From: Saprospiraceae bacterium
Lineage (GTDB): Bacteria > Bacteroidota > Bacteroidia > Chitinophagales > Saprospiraceae
Assembly (NCBI GenBank): GCA_020630955.1
Contig: JAHDIE010000013.1
Span: 1-64,000, forward strand
Length of the DNA stretch: 64,000 nt
Reading direction: 5' to 3'
The notes below the pieces were generated by a model, which was not told where the DNA came from, ran no database searches, and saw nothing but the letters and a program-made list of their open reading frames with translations. Every line of letters begins with the position of its first letter. The stretch's first letter is position 1. Below, one piece after another: positions 46,389 to 55,652 of the stretch. The translations under genes and the position numbers were made by a program.

Positions 46389-46884
46389 GAATAAAAATAA
46401 CGAGGAAGTTCCTAAAGATTTCTTTATCAAATTTGGAGAAAAAATGAAGGACAAAATATTGGAAGAGGAAATTTTTAATGTTGAGGATTTTCCTTTATTA
46501 CACAGCATTAAAAAAGAGGAAGATTTTCACACTCCAGAATCTTATTTTGAAAAAATAAATTATAGAAACTATATCAAAGTAAGAAAAAGCAAATTGCTTG
46601 TTCCTGTTATTTCTATCGCTGCCTCGCTTTTAATTATTTCATCAATATTTCTTTTCAAACAACAATCAAAAGTATCCAACGAAGTTTTTGCAATGAATGA
46701 TGAAACACAATTTGAATTATTGGTTCAAGAATCCATTTTTTCCGATGATATAGAAATAGAAGAGCTAGATTTTCTATTTGAAAGTTCAAATTCGGAAATG
46801 GATCTTACTGAATTTGATACAGACGTTATAATAAATTATTTATTAGAAGAGTCAGAGTTGTATGACTTGGCACTTGTTTACTAA
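46375..46884 (+). CDS. Putative anti-sigma factor (single TM)
   Basis: 169 aa. Cytoplasmic N-terminus with FHTPESYFEKI (about 51-61), a motif frequent in Bacteroidota ECF-linked anti-sigma-like proteins, one TM helix (about 74-94), and an acidic periplasmic tail (pI clearly low; many D/E). No ZAS zinc motif. Role inferred from topology and the 14-bp overlap with the sigma factor gene. Confidence 0.7.
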   Translation: MSKFENKNNEEVPKDFFIKFGEKMKDKILEEEIFNVEDFPLLHSIKKEEDFHTPESYFEKINYRNYIKVRKSKLLVPVISIAASLLIISSIFLFKQQSKVSNEVFAMNDETQFELLVQESIFSDDIEIEELDFLFESSNSEMDLTEFDTDVIINYLLEESELYDLALVY

Positions 46885-46898
46885 TCAAAAATAAAAGA

Positions 46899-47366
46899 AT
46901 GAGAAGTATTTTAATTTTATCCTTAGTCCTATTTGTAATATCACTTACAGCACAAAAACCTGGTCCTAGACATGGTAACCAAGCTCATAAACATGAAAAA
47001 GCATCAACAGAAAAATTAGAAGCACAGAAAATTGCTTTCTTTACAACAAAGTTAGAATTAAGTCCTCAAGAAGCACAAGCATTTTGGCCAGTTTACAATG
47101 AATATTCAGCTGCGAAAAAGAATATTCGAATGCAAGGAAAAGAAAAGCCCAATCTTCAAGAAATTAGCAATGAAGAAGCTGAACTTTTAATTGAAGAACA
47201 TTTAGCACGCAAACAAAAAGAATTAGAAATTGATCAAGAATATGTCGTGAAGTTTAAGCAAGTTCTTCCCTCAAAAAAGGTTATACATATCTTCATTCTG
47301 GAAAGAAGGTTTAAAGAAGAAATGCTAAGACATGTTCGAAAAAGGTTGAACAGTGAGGGGAAATAA
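46899..47366 (+). CDS. Periplasmic Spy/LTxxQ-like protein
   Basis: 155 aa. Signal peptide (MRSILILSLVLFVISLTAQ), a His-rich stretch (GPRHGNQAHKHEKAS), then an all-helical domain with ELSPQEAQAFWPVYNEY, the layout of Spy/CpxP-like (LTxxQ) proteins in Bacteroidota ECF operons. Spy-type proteins are envelope chaperones or metal-sensing helpers. Third gene of the sigma/anti-sigma run, 14 bp downstream. Confidence 0.72.
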   Translation: MRSILILSLVLFVISLTAQKPGPRHGNQAHKHEKASTEKLEAQKIAFFTTKLELSPQEAQAFWPVYNEYSAAKKNIRMQGKEKPNLQEISNEEAELLIEEHLARKQKELEIDQEYVVKFKQVLPSKKVIHIFILERRFKEEMLRHVRKRLNSEGK

Positions 47367-47741
47367 TAGATTAAATAATATGATCTAGAATTTTGATTTT
47401 CTTCAAAAACACAAAATTTTGAGGCGATTTAATTAATTTCTATCTACCCATAATATGGTAAATGTAAAGCAATATTTTTTCTAATGTAACGAAGTATATA
47501 TTACATTTTTTAAGAGTTTATCTATTTACAATATATGTTATCGAATGATTAAGAATGGATTAAAAAACTAATAAAAACAGATACTTCCAAAATGAAGTAA
47601 AAGACCCCTTCTAAATGTTCAAATTATGCAAAAGCGATCGTACAAGAAAAAATGAAAAAAACATTGAGAGAAATCTACAATGAATCCAATAATGTTATAT
47701 TTACGTCAAGTTAAATCCCAAGTTTAACAACGTAAAACTCA
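47367..47741. other. 375-bp intergenic region
   Basis: Very AT-rich. Contains a weak hairpin about 120 bp past the Spy-like stop and presumably the promoter of the TPR gene. No ORF, tRNA or exact TAnnTTTG box found. Confidence 0.6.
47483..47511 (+). terminator. Weak candidate terminator (aatgtaa / ttacatt)
   Basis: Perfect 7-bp AT-rich stem, 11-nt loop, followed by a short T-run. It lies rather far (about 120 nt) from the Spy-like stop codon and the stem is weak. Confidence 0.3.
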
Positions 47742-49154
47742 ATGGACCAAAAATTAACACGTAATCTAGAGATAATTAATTTGGTGTCAGATTTTGAAGA
47801 AATGTGCTCAACTGGAGAGAGTATCTTTCTAACTGAGAAATCATTTATCGACATCATCAATTATTACGAAGACGAAAATCAACTGGATCGCGCTTTGAAT
47901 GTTTGCAATCTTGCAATTGCTCAATTCAATTATCGCGTAGAATTCTATATTACCAAAGCAAAAGTTCTAAGTAAATTAAATAGACCTGCAGAATGTCTTG
48001 AAGTACTTAACATTGCTGACAGCATCGCTCCATCAGAGCTTGAAATCAAATTAATAAGAATTAAAATTTATGCTTACTCAGGAAGAATTGATGAAGCACA
48101 AAATATTCTAGATGATTTGAAAAGTCATGTAGTGGGTAGTGATCGTGCAGAAGTATTAATCTGCGAATCCTACATCCATGAAGTCAATCAAGACTTTAAT
48201 AGAATGTATGACGTTTTGAAAGAGGCCATCGTTAACGATCCACAAAATGCAGAAGCCTTAGATCGTTTTTGGTTTTCGATAGAATTCTCAAAAAATTATT
48301 TTGGAGCAATCGCTTTTCTAAATAAGATAATAGACCGAACACCATATTCATTTATGGCGTGGTATAATTTAGGAGAAGCCTATTCTTGTGTTGGTGAATA
48401 TAATAAAGCAATCTCTGCCCTGGAGTATGCATTTATCATTAAGCCAGAGTTCCAAATTGCTTATTATGAATGTGCAGAACTTTGTCTTCAAACCAAAAAG
48501 TATGCTAAAGCATTAAGCATCTATAAAGAAGCAGTTGCTCTTTTCGGAGTAGACGAAGATGTATTTATTAATATGGCAGATTGTCACAAAGCTCTAGGCA
48601 ATCTTTCAGCAGCAAAGTACAACCTTTACAAAGCTTTAAAATATGATCCCTATAATGATGAGATCTATTTTAAACTTGGCAACTGTTATGCTTCTGAAAA
48701 GAACTGGAATAATGCGGTAAAATCCTACCACAAGGCCATAGCGATAGAAGACAATACTGAAGAATACTTCCTGCAATTGGCCGAGGCTTATTATACCTTA
48801 GGTAGTTATGAAAAAGCAGATTTTTTCTACCGAAAAGCAACAACCATTGCTCCAGAAGAAAGTTTCTACTGGTCAAAATATGCTACCTTCCTAATTAAAA
48901 CAGGAGAAAGAAAATTAGCACTCCAACTTCTTGAAAAAGCAGAAGATTTTACCTTTGGAGCAAACATTCTTTATTGTAAATCAGCAGCTTTAATTTTATC
49001 CAAGGACAATGCCAAAGGTTTGGATGTACTTAGAGAAGCATTAGAAGAAGACCATAGCGATCATAAGTTATTGTTCAAAATAGAACCAGAATTGGCTCTT
49101 GACAAACAAATTACGGCAATGATCAATTACTATAAACCAGAAATAGGCCAATAG
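47742..49154 (+). CDS. Tetratricopeptide-repeat protein
   Basis: 470 aa composed almost wholly of TPR-like helical pairs: for example SFMAWYNLGEAYSCVGEYNKAISALEYAFIIKP, IYFKLGNCYASEKNWNNAVKSYHKAIAIED, EYFLQLAEAYYTLGSYEKADFFYRKATTIAPE. No signal peptide, so probably cytoplasmic. Scaffold for protein contacts; partner unknown. Single gene ending at a strong terminator. Confidence 0.88.
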   Translation: MDQKLTRNLEIINLVSDFEEMCSTGESIFLTEKSFIDIINYYEDENQLDRALNVCNLAIAQFNYRVEFYITKAKVLSKLNRPAECLEVLNIADSIAPSELEIKLIRIKIYAYSGRIDEAQNILDDLKSHVVGSDRAEVLICESYIHEVNQDFNRMYDVLKEAIVNDPQNAEALDRFWFSIEFSKNYFGAIAFLNKIIDRTPYSFMAWYNLGEAYSCVGEYNKAISALEYAFIIKPEFQIAYYECAELCLQTKKYAKALSIYKEAVALFGVDEDVFINMADCHKALGNLSAAKYNLYKALKYDPYNDEIYFKLGNCYASEKNWNNAVKSYHKAIAIEDNTEEYFLQLAEAYYTLGSYEKADFFYRKATTIAPEESFYWSKYATFLIKTGERKLALQLLEKAEDFTFGANILYCKSAALILSKDNAKGLDVLREALEEDHSDHKLLFKIEPELALDKQITAMINYYKPEIGQ

Positions 49155-49187
49155 GCGATTAATTGGCAATACTCAATCCAACTCATA

Positions 49188-49221
49188 AGCAGCTACTTTA
49201 ATCAAAGTGGCTGCTTTTTTT
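49188..49221 (+). terminator. Strong Rho-independent terminator of the TPR gene
   Basis: A 12-bp stem (agcagctacttt / aaagtggctgct, one G-T pair) with a 4-nt loop aatc, followed by TTTTTTT. Located 34 bp past the stop codon. Confidence 0.92.
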
Positions 49222-49323
49222 GTCCCACAATTACATCTCAGATCTTATTTTCAGATTAATTGCCCAAATAAGGCCTGTTCTCAAGTCAAATTTTTATTTT
49301 ACGAATGAATTAAAAATTAAATA

Positions 49324-51129
49324 ATGAGCTTCGACATCAAAAGTCAAGGGACCGTACTTAATCACCCCTCTGGTCTCTTTGTTTTATTCTTTACGGAAAT
49401 GTGGGAAAGATTTTCATACTATGGTATGAGAGCCTTGCTTGTATTATTTTTAGTAGCATCTATAACCGATGGTGGATATGGTTGGGAACGAGATAATGCA
49501 TTACAACTTTATGCACTTTATACTGGTCTTGTCTATTTTACTCCATTGTTTGGAGGGATGCTTGCTGATCAATTATTAGGGTATCGTAAAGCAGTCATTA
49601 TAGGTGCCTTTGTAATGGCATTTGGTCATCTATGCATGGCACTCCAAAGTCAAACTTTCTTCTTTATCGGTTTAACAGCCTTAATTCTTGGAAATGGTTT
49701 GTTTAAACCTAATATTTCATCAATTGTAGGACAATTGTATGATGACCCAGATAAAAAAGATGCCGCCTATACCATTTTCTATATGGGTATTAATGCTGGC
49801 GCATTTCTAGGCATTTTACTCTGTGGGTACATTGGTGAAACTGTAGGATGGCATTATGGATTTGGTTTAGCCATGGTATTTATGATTGCTGGAGCGGTCC
49901 AGTTCTGGTTATCAGGAAAACTGTTTGGGCCTATTGGCCTTGCCCCTGAAAAGGATACGGTTGCAGATCTCAATGCTAACTTCGATGCTGATGAAATCAA
50001 ACAAGTTGAACAGCATGTAAAGACACAAAAATCTTCAGGTCGACTAGGAAAATGGATTGGAATAGCGGCAGTAGTAGCCATTTCTATTTTTTGTTTAAAT
50101 AGGTTTGGTTTGTTTGTTTCAGAAGTAGAATCTTTTGGCGTTCTTGCGTTCTTTAATAAAATTGTAATGTCTGCCTTAATCCTTGCAGCTTTTGTAGGAA
50201 TCATAGGATATATCGTAACAGATCCCACCCTAACTAAAGTAGAAAAAGACAGGGTTTGGGTTATTGTAATCCTCACCTTATTTACAGTTTTCTTTTGGTG
50301 GGCTTTTGAACAAGCAGGTGGATCTATGACCATTTTTGCAGCCGATTATACGGATAGAACCCTTGAAGGAGGACAAGCAAGTACTTTTAATACAGTCAAC
50401 ACCTTATTGACGGTTGTTCCAATGATTGTTATTACCTGGGTACTTGGAAAACTTGTATCCCAAACTTTTGGAAAAATATCTGTAGCTAACATTATTCTCT
50501 CTTTAGCATTCTTTGTAATCTGGATTATTGTCATCATTATGTTGGGATTTGAATGGGGATATTTTGGTGGATTAGCAGAAAGATTTGGTGTTACCTTGGA
50601 TCCCAATATTACAGAAGTTAAAGCTTCATGGTTTGGAATCCTCAATTCATTCTTCATCATTGCTTTGGCACCATTGTTCTCAAAGTTTTGGGATATGAAA
50701 ATCATCAAGTCTGGTCCTATCAAATTCGCTATGGGTCTATTACTTTTAGCATTTGGATTTGGTCTTTTAGCATTTGGAAGTTATGGAATACCTCAAGGTG
50801 CCAAAACCGCATCTGTTAGCATGGTTTGGTTAATTCTTGCCTATTTATTTCATACACTAGGAGAACTTTGTCTTTCCCCTGTTGGTCTTTCTTACATTAG
50901 TAAGTTAGCACCTTTAAGATTGATTGGAATTATGTTTGGTGTTTTCTTCCTATCTAATTTCTTGGCCAACTGGGCAGGTGGTATGACAGGAAGTTATATT
51001 GACACAATCGTTGAAAAAAATAGTATGACTGCTTTCTTTTTAATATTTACAATTATTCCTGCAACTGCAGCAGTAATTTTAATATTATTAAAACCAAAGC
51101 TTTCAAAAATGATGCACGGTATAGACTAA
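49324..51129 (+). CDS. POT-family proton-dependent oligopeptide transporter
   Basis: 601 aa, about 14 TM helices. The family signature near the N-terminus is FFTEMWERFSYYGMRALLVLFL (ExxERxxYYG type). Conserved GYRKAVIIGAF and GNGLFKPNISSIVGQLY follow. Imports di- and tripeptides with protons. It lies near an S46 dipeptidyl-peptidase and an M1 aminopeptidase, so uptake of peptide products fits the neighbourhood, although all are separate transcripts. Confidence 0.94.
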   Translation: MSFDIKSQGTVLNHPSGLFVLFFTEMWERFSYYGMRALLVLFLVASITDGGYGWERDNALQLYALYTGLVYFTPLFGGMLADQLLGYRKAVIIGAFVMAFGHLCMALQSQTFFFIGLTALILGNGLFKPNISSIVGQLYDDPDKKDAAYTIFYMGINAGAFLGILLCGYIGETVGWHYGFGLAMVFMIAGAVQFWLSGKLFGPIGLAPEKDTVADLNANFDADEIKQVEQHVKTQKSSGRLGKWIGIAAVVAISIFCLNRFGLFVSEVESFGVLAFFNKIVMSALILAAFVGIIGYIVTDPTLTKVEKDRVWVIVILTLFTVFFWWAFEQAGGSMTIFAADYTDRTLEGGQASTFNTVNTLLTVVPMIVITWVLGKLVSQTFGKISVANIILSLAFFVIWIIVIIMLGFEWGYFGGLAERFGVTLDPNITEVKASWFGILNSFFIIALAPLFSKFWDMKIIKSGPIKFAMGLLLLAFGFGLLAFGSYGIPQGAKTASVSMVWLILAYLFHTLGELCLSPVGLSYISKLAPLRLIGIMFGVFFLSNFLANWAGGMTGSYIDTIVEKNSMTAFFLIFTIIPATAAVILILLKPKLSKMMHGID

Positions 51130-51153
51130 TATGTCTTGTAAATAAAGATGATT

Positions 51154-51190
51154 AGAAAAGCCATAGCATTTGCTGTGGCTTTTCTTTATC
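51154..51190 (+). terminator. Strong Rho-independent terminator of the POT transporter gene
   Basis: A stem of about 14 bp (agaaaagccatagc / gctgtggcttttct, including a G-T pair) with loop attt, followed by TTTATCTTTAT. It overlaps the track start of the next ORF (51170), which argues for that gene starting downstream at 51224. Confidence 0.9.
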
Positions 51191-51223
51191 TTTATATTTA
51201 ATCTTTTACTTCAATCGGCAATT

Positions 51224-52531
51224 ATGAAAATAATTCTCCTTTTCTTTTTCACTATCCTTTCTATAAATCTTCAGTCTCAGGCTACCTTAAATATGGAAAC
51301 ATTGGGTGACTTTGATTATACTACAGACGAATGGAGTGATATCTGGGGATATGTAGACGAAGAAGGAAATGAGTATGCAATTTCTGGAACTCAAGATTCT
51401 ATCTACTTTATAGATGTAACCGATTGCGCCAACCCTCAAGTTGTCTATCAATACAACGGCAATTCTCCCATTTGGAGAGACTTCAAAGTGTATCAAGATT
51501 ATGCATATTCTGTATGCGATGGCTCAACCTGTTCGGAAGGATTGAGAATTTTTGATCTATCTGCGCTACCTGGAGGCAGTATCACATTTGCGGGAGCGAA
51601 AACAACCTGGTTCACTCGTGCTCATAATATTTTTATTGATGAAGATAATGGAAGACTTTATGCCTGTGATGTCTATAAATCAGGAAACAAGAAAGACCTT
51701 GTAATTCTTGACATTGCTACCGACCCAGAAAATCCAATATTGCTTTACGAAGGTTCCTTAGGCGGCGGATATCTCCACGACCTAAATGTAAAAGACAATA
51801 TTATATATGGATCATATTTCAATGGAGATGACTTTAGAATATATGATGCCAATGATCCAGACAATATATTTTTAATAGAAGAATTAAGTGGTATGGATGG
51901 CGCACACGCCAGCTGGAATGATGCTGAAGAACAATGGGCATATCTCATCGAAGAAAAAGCAGATCACACCATCAATGTCATCGATATGTCAAATTTAGAT
52001 GACCCAAACAACGATATTGAAATCGTCAATCAAATTTGGGATCCTCTGGAGTCTGATAACGGTTTGATCGCACATAATCTCTTCGTAGTCAATGATTTTT
52101 TGTACATGTCTCATTATGAAGATGGTGTCAAAGTCTATGATATCACAGACAGAGAAAATCCTGTCATTGCAGGATACAATGATATCTATACTCAAAATGG
52201 AAATATCTATACAGGTTTTGAAGGCACCTGGGGAATATACCCATTCCTTCCATCTGGATGTATTGTTGCTTCAGATATAACCAATGGTATCGTAACCATG
52301 CAATTGGATTGGACCATTGCTGATACTTGTACTCCAGTGGTTAATATTGAAAGTCCACAACCTGGAGGACTCTATTCCGCTTCTAATCATTTGATTTCAA
52401 AAGTTCAGGTAGATCAAACCAATCCAACCATCTACCAAGGTGTCTTAAGTATAGAATTATTACCTGGCTTTGAAGCATCAAGATTGATGGATTTCGAAGC
52501 AAAAATTGAATCGTGTGTTCCTAACAATTAA
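51224..52531 (+). CDS. Choice-of-anchor B family secreted protein (LVIVD-type repeats)
   Basis: 435 aa from ATG 51224, which opens a signal peptide (MKIILLFFFTILSINLQSQ); the track start lies inside a terminator. Repeated short beta-propeller-like blocks fit this family: YAISGTQDSIYFIDVTDCANPQVVYQY, RLYACDVYKSGNKKDLVILDIATDPENPILLYEG, FLYMSHYEDGVKVYDITDRENPVIAGY. The C-terminal part (TIYQGVLSIELLPGFEASRLMDFEAKI) looks like a Bacteroidota surface-anchoring or filament-like end rather than a Por-type tail. Function unknown. It overlaps the converging membrane gene by 4 bp. Confidence 0.85.
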   Translation: MKIILLFFFTILSINLQSQATLNMETLGDFDYTTDEWSDIWGYVDEEGNEYAISGTQDSIYFIDVTDCANPQVVYQYNGNSPIWRDFKVYQDYAYSVCDGSTCSEGLRIFDLSALPGGSITFAGAKTTWFTRAHNIFIDEDNGRLYACDVYKSGNKKDLVILDIATDPENPILLYEGSLGGGYLHDLNVKDNIIYGSYFNGDDFRIYDANDPDNIFLIEELSGMDGAHASWNDAEEQWAYLIEEKADHTINVIDMSNLDDPNNDIEIVNQIWDPLESDNGLIAHNLFVVNDFLYMSHYEDGVKVYDITDRENPVIAGYNDIYTQNGNIYTGFEGTWGIYPFLPSGCIVASDITNGIVTMQLDWTIADTCTPVVNIESPQPGGLYSASNHLISKVQVDQTNPTIYQGVLSIELLPGFEASRLMDFEAKIESCVPNN

Positions 52532-53232
52532 GCATTCTTTCTTAGATGCGGTAACAAGACAATAAAGAAGAGAAAAAACATCAAACCGTACACACTTACA
52601 ATGTACCATGGCCATGGACCAAAATGATCTAAAATCGATGCCACCTCAGGCTTTGCTGAAAGGTAATTGTAATTTGCCTTGAGCATAAAATTAACAATGG
52701 ATGAAAAAATTGTAAAAACAATTGTTCCTAAAACCGCATTTCGATAATCCTTCCACCCCACTTTAAATTTATACACAAATACACCATACAGAATCGTTGC
52801 AATGAGCATGGTATGATATACCCAATACAAACTATATTCCCAATGACCAAGCCCTTGTTGCAAATCAGGAGTAATAATCGCATTCATCGTTCCTGCAAGA
52901 ATCCAGAAATATAAAATGCCCAATAGAAATCTATTTCTGTAATAAAAAACAAAGGGAAGAATCAATGCCATGAATCGGCAAAGAAAAAATGGTAAATCAA
53001 GTTTTGGATCAAAGTTTCCTACATACAATAGATATGACATCCTTCCGAGTACACAGCTAAAAGGGATTATTGCCATCAATACGCCCAAAGCTGTCTTTGC
53101 TTTCTCATTCAAATACTTATTGCCTATATAAATAGCAAAAAAGCCTACAGCAAATGCAAGCATTATAGGCAAATAATGCTCCATGGTGAAAGCATCAAAT
53201 TCAGTATTTGAAAATGAGAAAAATGGCAACAT
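52528..53232 (-). CDS. YwaF/TIGR02206-like integral membrane protein
   Basis: 234 aa, about seven TM helices. The block FDPKLDLPFFLCRFMALILPF corresponds to the conserved LPLHLC-type core of this family, and the HWEYSLYWVYHTMLIAT block is also typical. Function unknown. Single gene. Confidence 0.82.
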   Translation of the reverse strand: MLPFFSFSNTEFDAFTMEHYLPIMLAFAVGFFAIYIGNKYLNEKAKTALGVLMAIIPFSCVLGRMSYLLYVGNFDPKLDLPFFLCRFMALILPFVFYYRNRFLLGILYFWILAGTMNAIITPDLQQGLGHWEYSLYWVYHTMLIATILYGVFVYKFKVGWKDYRNAVLGTIVFTIFSSIVNFMLKANYNYLSAKPEVASILDHFGPWPWYIVSVYGLMFFLFFIVLLPHLRKNA

Positions 53233-53286
53233 TGTCTTTTTGCTGTTTAACTTTTATAATTTAGCAATCATTAAAATACGCTACTA

Positions 53287-55443
53287 ATGAAAATTATAAG
53301 AATTTCGATAACAATTGTTTTGATTTCTATGGCAAATCTCCTATTTGCAGGGGATGGAATGTGGTTGCCTCTTTTGCTAAAAGCCTTAAACGAAGGGGAA
53401 ATGCAATCAATGGGTATGAAATTGACAGCTGAAGATATCTATAGTGTCAACCAAGGTTCTCTCAAAGATGCCATTGCTCATTTTGGTGGATTTTGTACTT
53501 CGGAAGTCATCTCAGATCAAGGTTTGTTATTGACCAACCACCATTGTGGATATGGTCAAATTCAATCCCATTCTACATTAGAAAACAATCTTTTAAAAGA
53601 TGGTTTTTGGGCGCAATCCCAAGATGAAGAATTAGCAAACCCAGGTCTGTTTGCCAGATTTATCGTCAGAATGGATGATGTAACTGATAAGATATTAGCA
53701 GGGGTTACCAAAGATATGGATGAAAAAGAAAGGCAATCTGTTGTTGATAAAAACATTGAAGAATACAAGGGAACTTTAAGGTTGAAAGAATTTCACGATG
53801 TCATCATCAGGCCATTCTATCATGGCAACCAATATTTTTCCTTCCAAACCGTCACCTTCAATGATGTAAGATTGGTAGGTACTCCTCCGGAATCTATCGG
53901 AAAATTTGGAGCAGATACAGATAACTGGGAATGGCCAAGACATACCGGTGACTTTTCCTTATTTAGAATCTATGCAGGACCAAACAATGAGCCAGCAGAA
54001 TATGCCGAAGAAAATGTTCCATATAAGCCTAAGCATTTTCTTCCGATTTCCTTGGATGGTGTAGAAGAAGGGGATTTTACCATGATCTTTGGTTTCCCTG
54101 GAAGAACCAACCAATATCTTCCCGCTTCAGCAGTAGAACAAATTGTTGAAACTCTAAATCCCGCAAAAATAGAAATTAGAGAAAAGGCTCTTGCCATCTT
54201 GGATGAAAAAATGAGAGCAGATGAAGAGGTAAGAATTCAGTACGCATCTAAGTTTGCAAGAATCGCAAACTACTGGAAAAAATGGATTGGTGAAAGTCAA
54301 GGTTTGGTTAAAACAAAAGCAATCGATAAGAAAAAAAGATTTGAGGAAGAATTCAAAATGAAGAATCGATCCAACCCAAGTAACGTTTCTTTGCTTCCGC
54401 AAATGGATCAACTTTACAAAGCGAATGAGTCTTATGCTTTTACTAGAGATTACTTTAGTGAGGTGGCCTCAAGAAACATCGAACTACTATCCGTATCATC
54501 AATTCTTGGTCGTCTTGTAAACAGATATGAAAACAATGGTGAAGATGCATACAATGGATATCTGGGAAGAGTCAAAGGCTACTTGAAAGGCTTCTACAAG
54601 GATTATAGACCAGATATTGATCAAGAGGTCTTTGCTGCCTTGACTGAAATGTATGTCAAAAATGTAAACCCAATGTATGTTCCTGACGAATTAAAAAATA
54701 TAAAAGGAACCAAAGGTTTCCAAATGCTTGCCAGCAATCTCTATGGAAATTCTTTCATTTCCAACGAAGACAAGATGATGGAATTGCTTGATCTGGAACC
54801 AACAGCCGCCATAGAAAAACTGAAAATGGATCCTGCATATATGCTATCCAGTGCATGGTCATCCATGATCGACGAAAAAGTCAACAAACCATACAACGAA
54901 AACAAAGCCCAATTGGATGAATTACAAAGAAAGTACATGCAAGCCATCATAGAAACATTCCCTGAAAAACGATTCTACCCAGATGCTAACTCAACCATGA
55001 GGGTTAGTTATGGCCAAGTCAATGGTTACAAACCCAAAGATGGTGTGTGCTATACCCCTGTGACTTATTTGGATGGAGTCATTGAAAAATATGTGCCTGG
55101 TGATTATGAGTTTGATGTACATCCTAAACTTATTGAGTTACACGAAAGCAAAGATTATGGTCAGTACGCTGACACCAACGGGCAAGTTCCTGTTTGCTTC
55201 TTAGGTTCGAATCATACAACAGGAGGAAACTCAGGAAGTCCAGCCATCGATGCACATGGGAATTTAATCGGTCTTAATTTTGATAGAGTATGGGAAGGCA
55301 CCATGAGTGACATCAATTATGACAAATCAATTTGTAGAAACATCATGGTAGACGCAAGATTTGTCCTTTTCATAATTGATAAGTTTGCTGGCGCAAGTCA
55401 CTTGATTGAGGAGATGGAATTGGTGCATCCGAAGGGGGAATAG
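53287..55443 (+). CDS. S46-family dipeptidyl-peptidase, DPP11-like
   Basis: 718 aa, full length with a signal peptide (ends LLFAG). Trypsin-like double barrel interrupted by a helical domain. The catalytic histidine is in TNHHCGYG (H85/H86), the aspartate is D222 (HTGDFSLFR) and the serine is S649 (TTGGNSGSPAI). Residue 18 after the serine is R667 (NFDRVWEG). In Porphyromonas enzymes Arg at this place marks DPP11 (Asp/Glu specificity) and Gly marks DPP7. Periplasmic or outer-membrane peptidase releasing dipeptides, which the POT transporter upstream could import. Confidence 0.92.
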   Translation: MKIIRISITIVLISMANLLFAGDGMWLPLLLKALNEGEMQSMGMKLTAEDIYSVNQGSLKDAIAHFGGFCTSEVISDQGLLLTNHHCGYGQIQSHSTLENNLLKDGFWAQSQDEELANPGLFARFIVRMDDVTDKILAGVTKDMDEKERQSVVDKNIEEYKGTLRLKEFHDVIIRPFYHGNQYFSFQTVTFNDVRLVGTPPESIGKFGADTDNWEWPRHTGDFSLFRIYAGPNNEPAEYAEENVPYKPKHFLPISLDGVEEGDFTMIFGFPGRTNQYLPASAVEQIVETLNPAKIEIREKALAILDEKMRADEEVRIQYASKFARIANYWKKWIGESQGLVKTKAIDKKKRFEEEFKMKNRSNPSNVSLLPQMDQLYKANESYAFTRDYFSEVASRNIELLSVSSILGRLVNRYENNGEDAYNGYLGRVKGYLKGFYKDYRPDIDQEVFAALTEMYVKNVNPMYVPDELKNIKGTKGFQMLASNLYGNSFISNEDKMMELLDLEPTAAIEKLKMDPAYMLSSAWSSMIDEKVNKPYNENKAQLDELQRKYMQAIIETFPEKRFYPDANSTMRVSYGQVNGYKPKDGVCYTPVTYLDGVIEKYVPGDYEFDVHPKLIELHESKDYGQYADTNGQVPVCFLGSNHTTGGNSGSPAIDAHGNLIGLNFDRVWEGTMSDINYDKSICRNIMVDARFVLFIIDKFAGASHLIEEMELVHPKGE

Positions 55444-55496
55444 AAGGGTATTAATTTTGAAGGTAATTGCGTCCCCAATTATATTTAAGTAGAGCT

Positions 55497-55524
55497 AAAA
55501 ATCTCGAATTTCCATGAGATTTTT
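55497..55524. terminator. Candidate terminator between the S46 and AGCS genes
   Basis: A perfect 9-bp stem aaaaatctc / gagattttt with a 10-nt loop in the convergent gap. The stem ends in T on both strands, but there is no long T-run beyond it. Confidence 0.45.
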
Positions 55525-55652
55525 AGTGCTATTGTTATGAATCAGGGTCGTCTCATTTAGACAGTTTGCAAGGAGCATATATGTGTTTCTCGTGGTTTGT
55601 AAAAGTTTAAATTTATAGAAGCTAAAGACTCCTTTTAAAAACAAACTAACTC

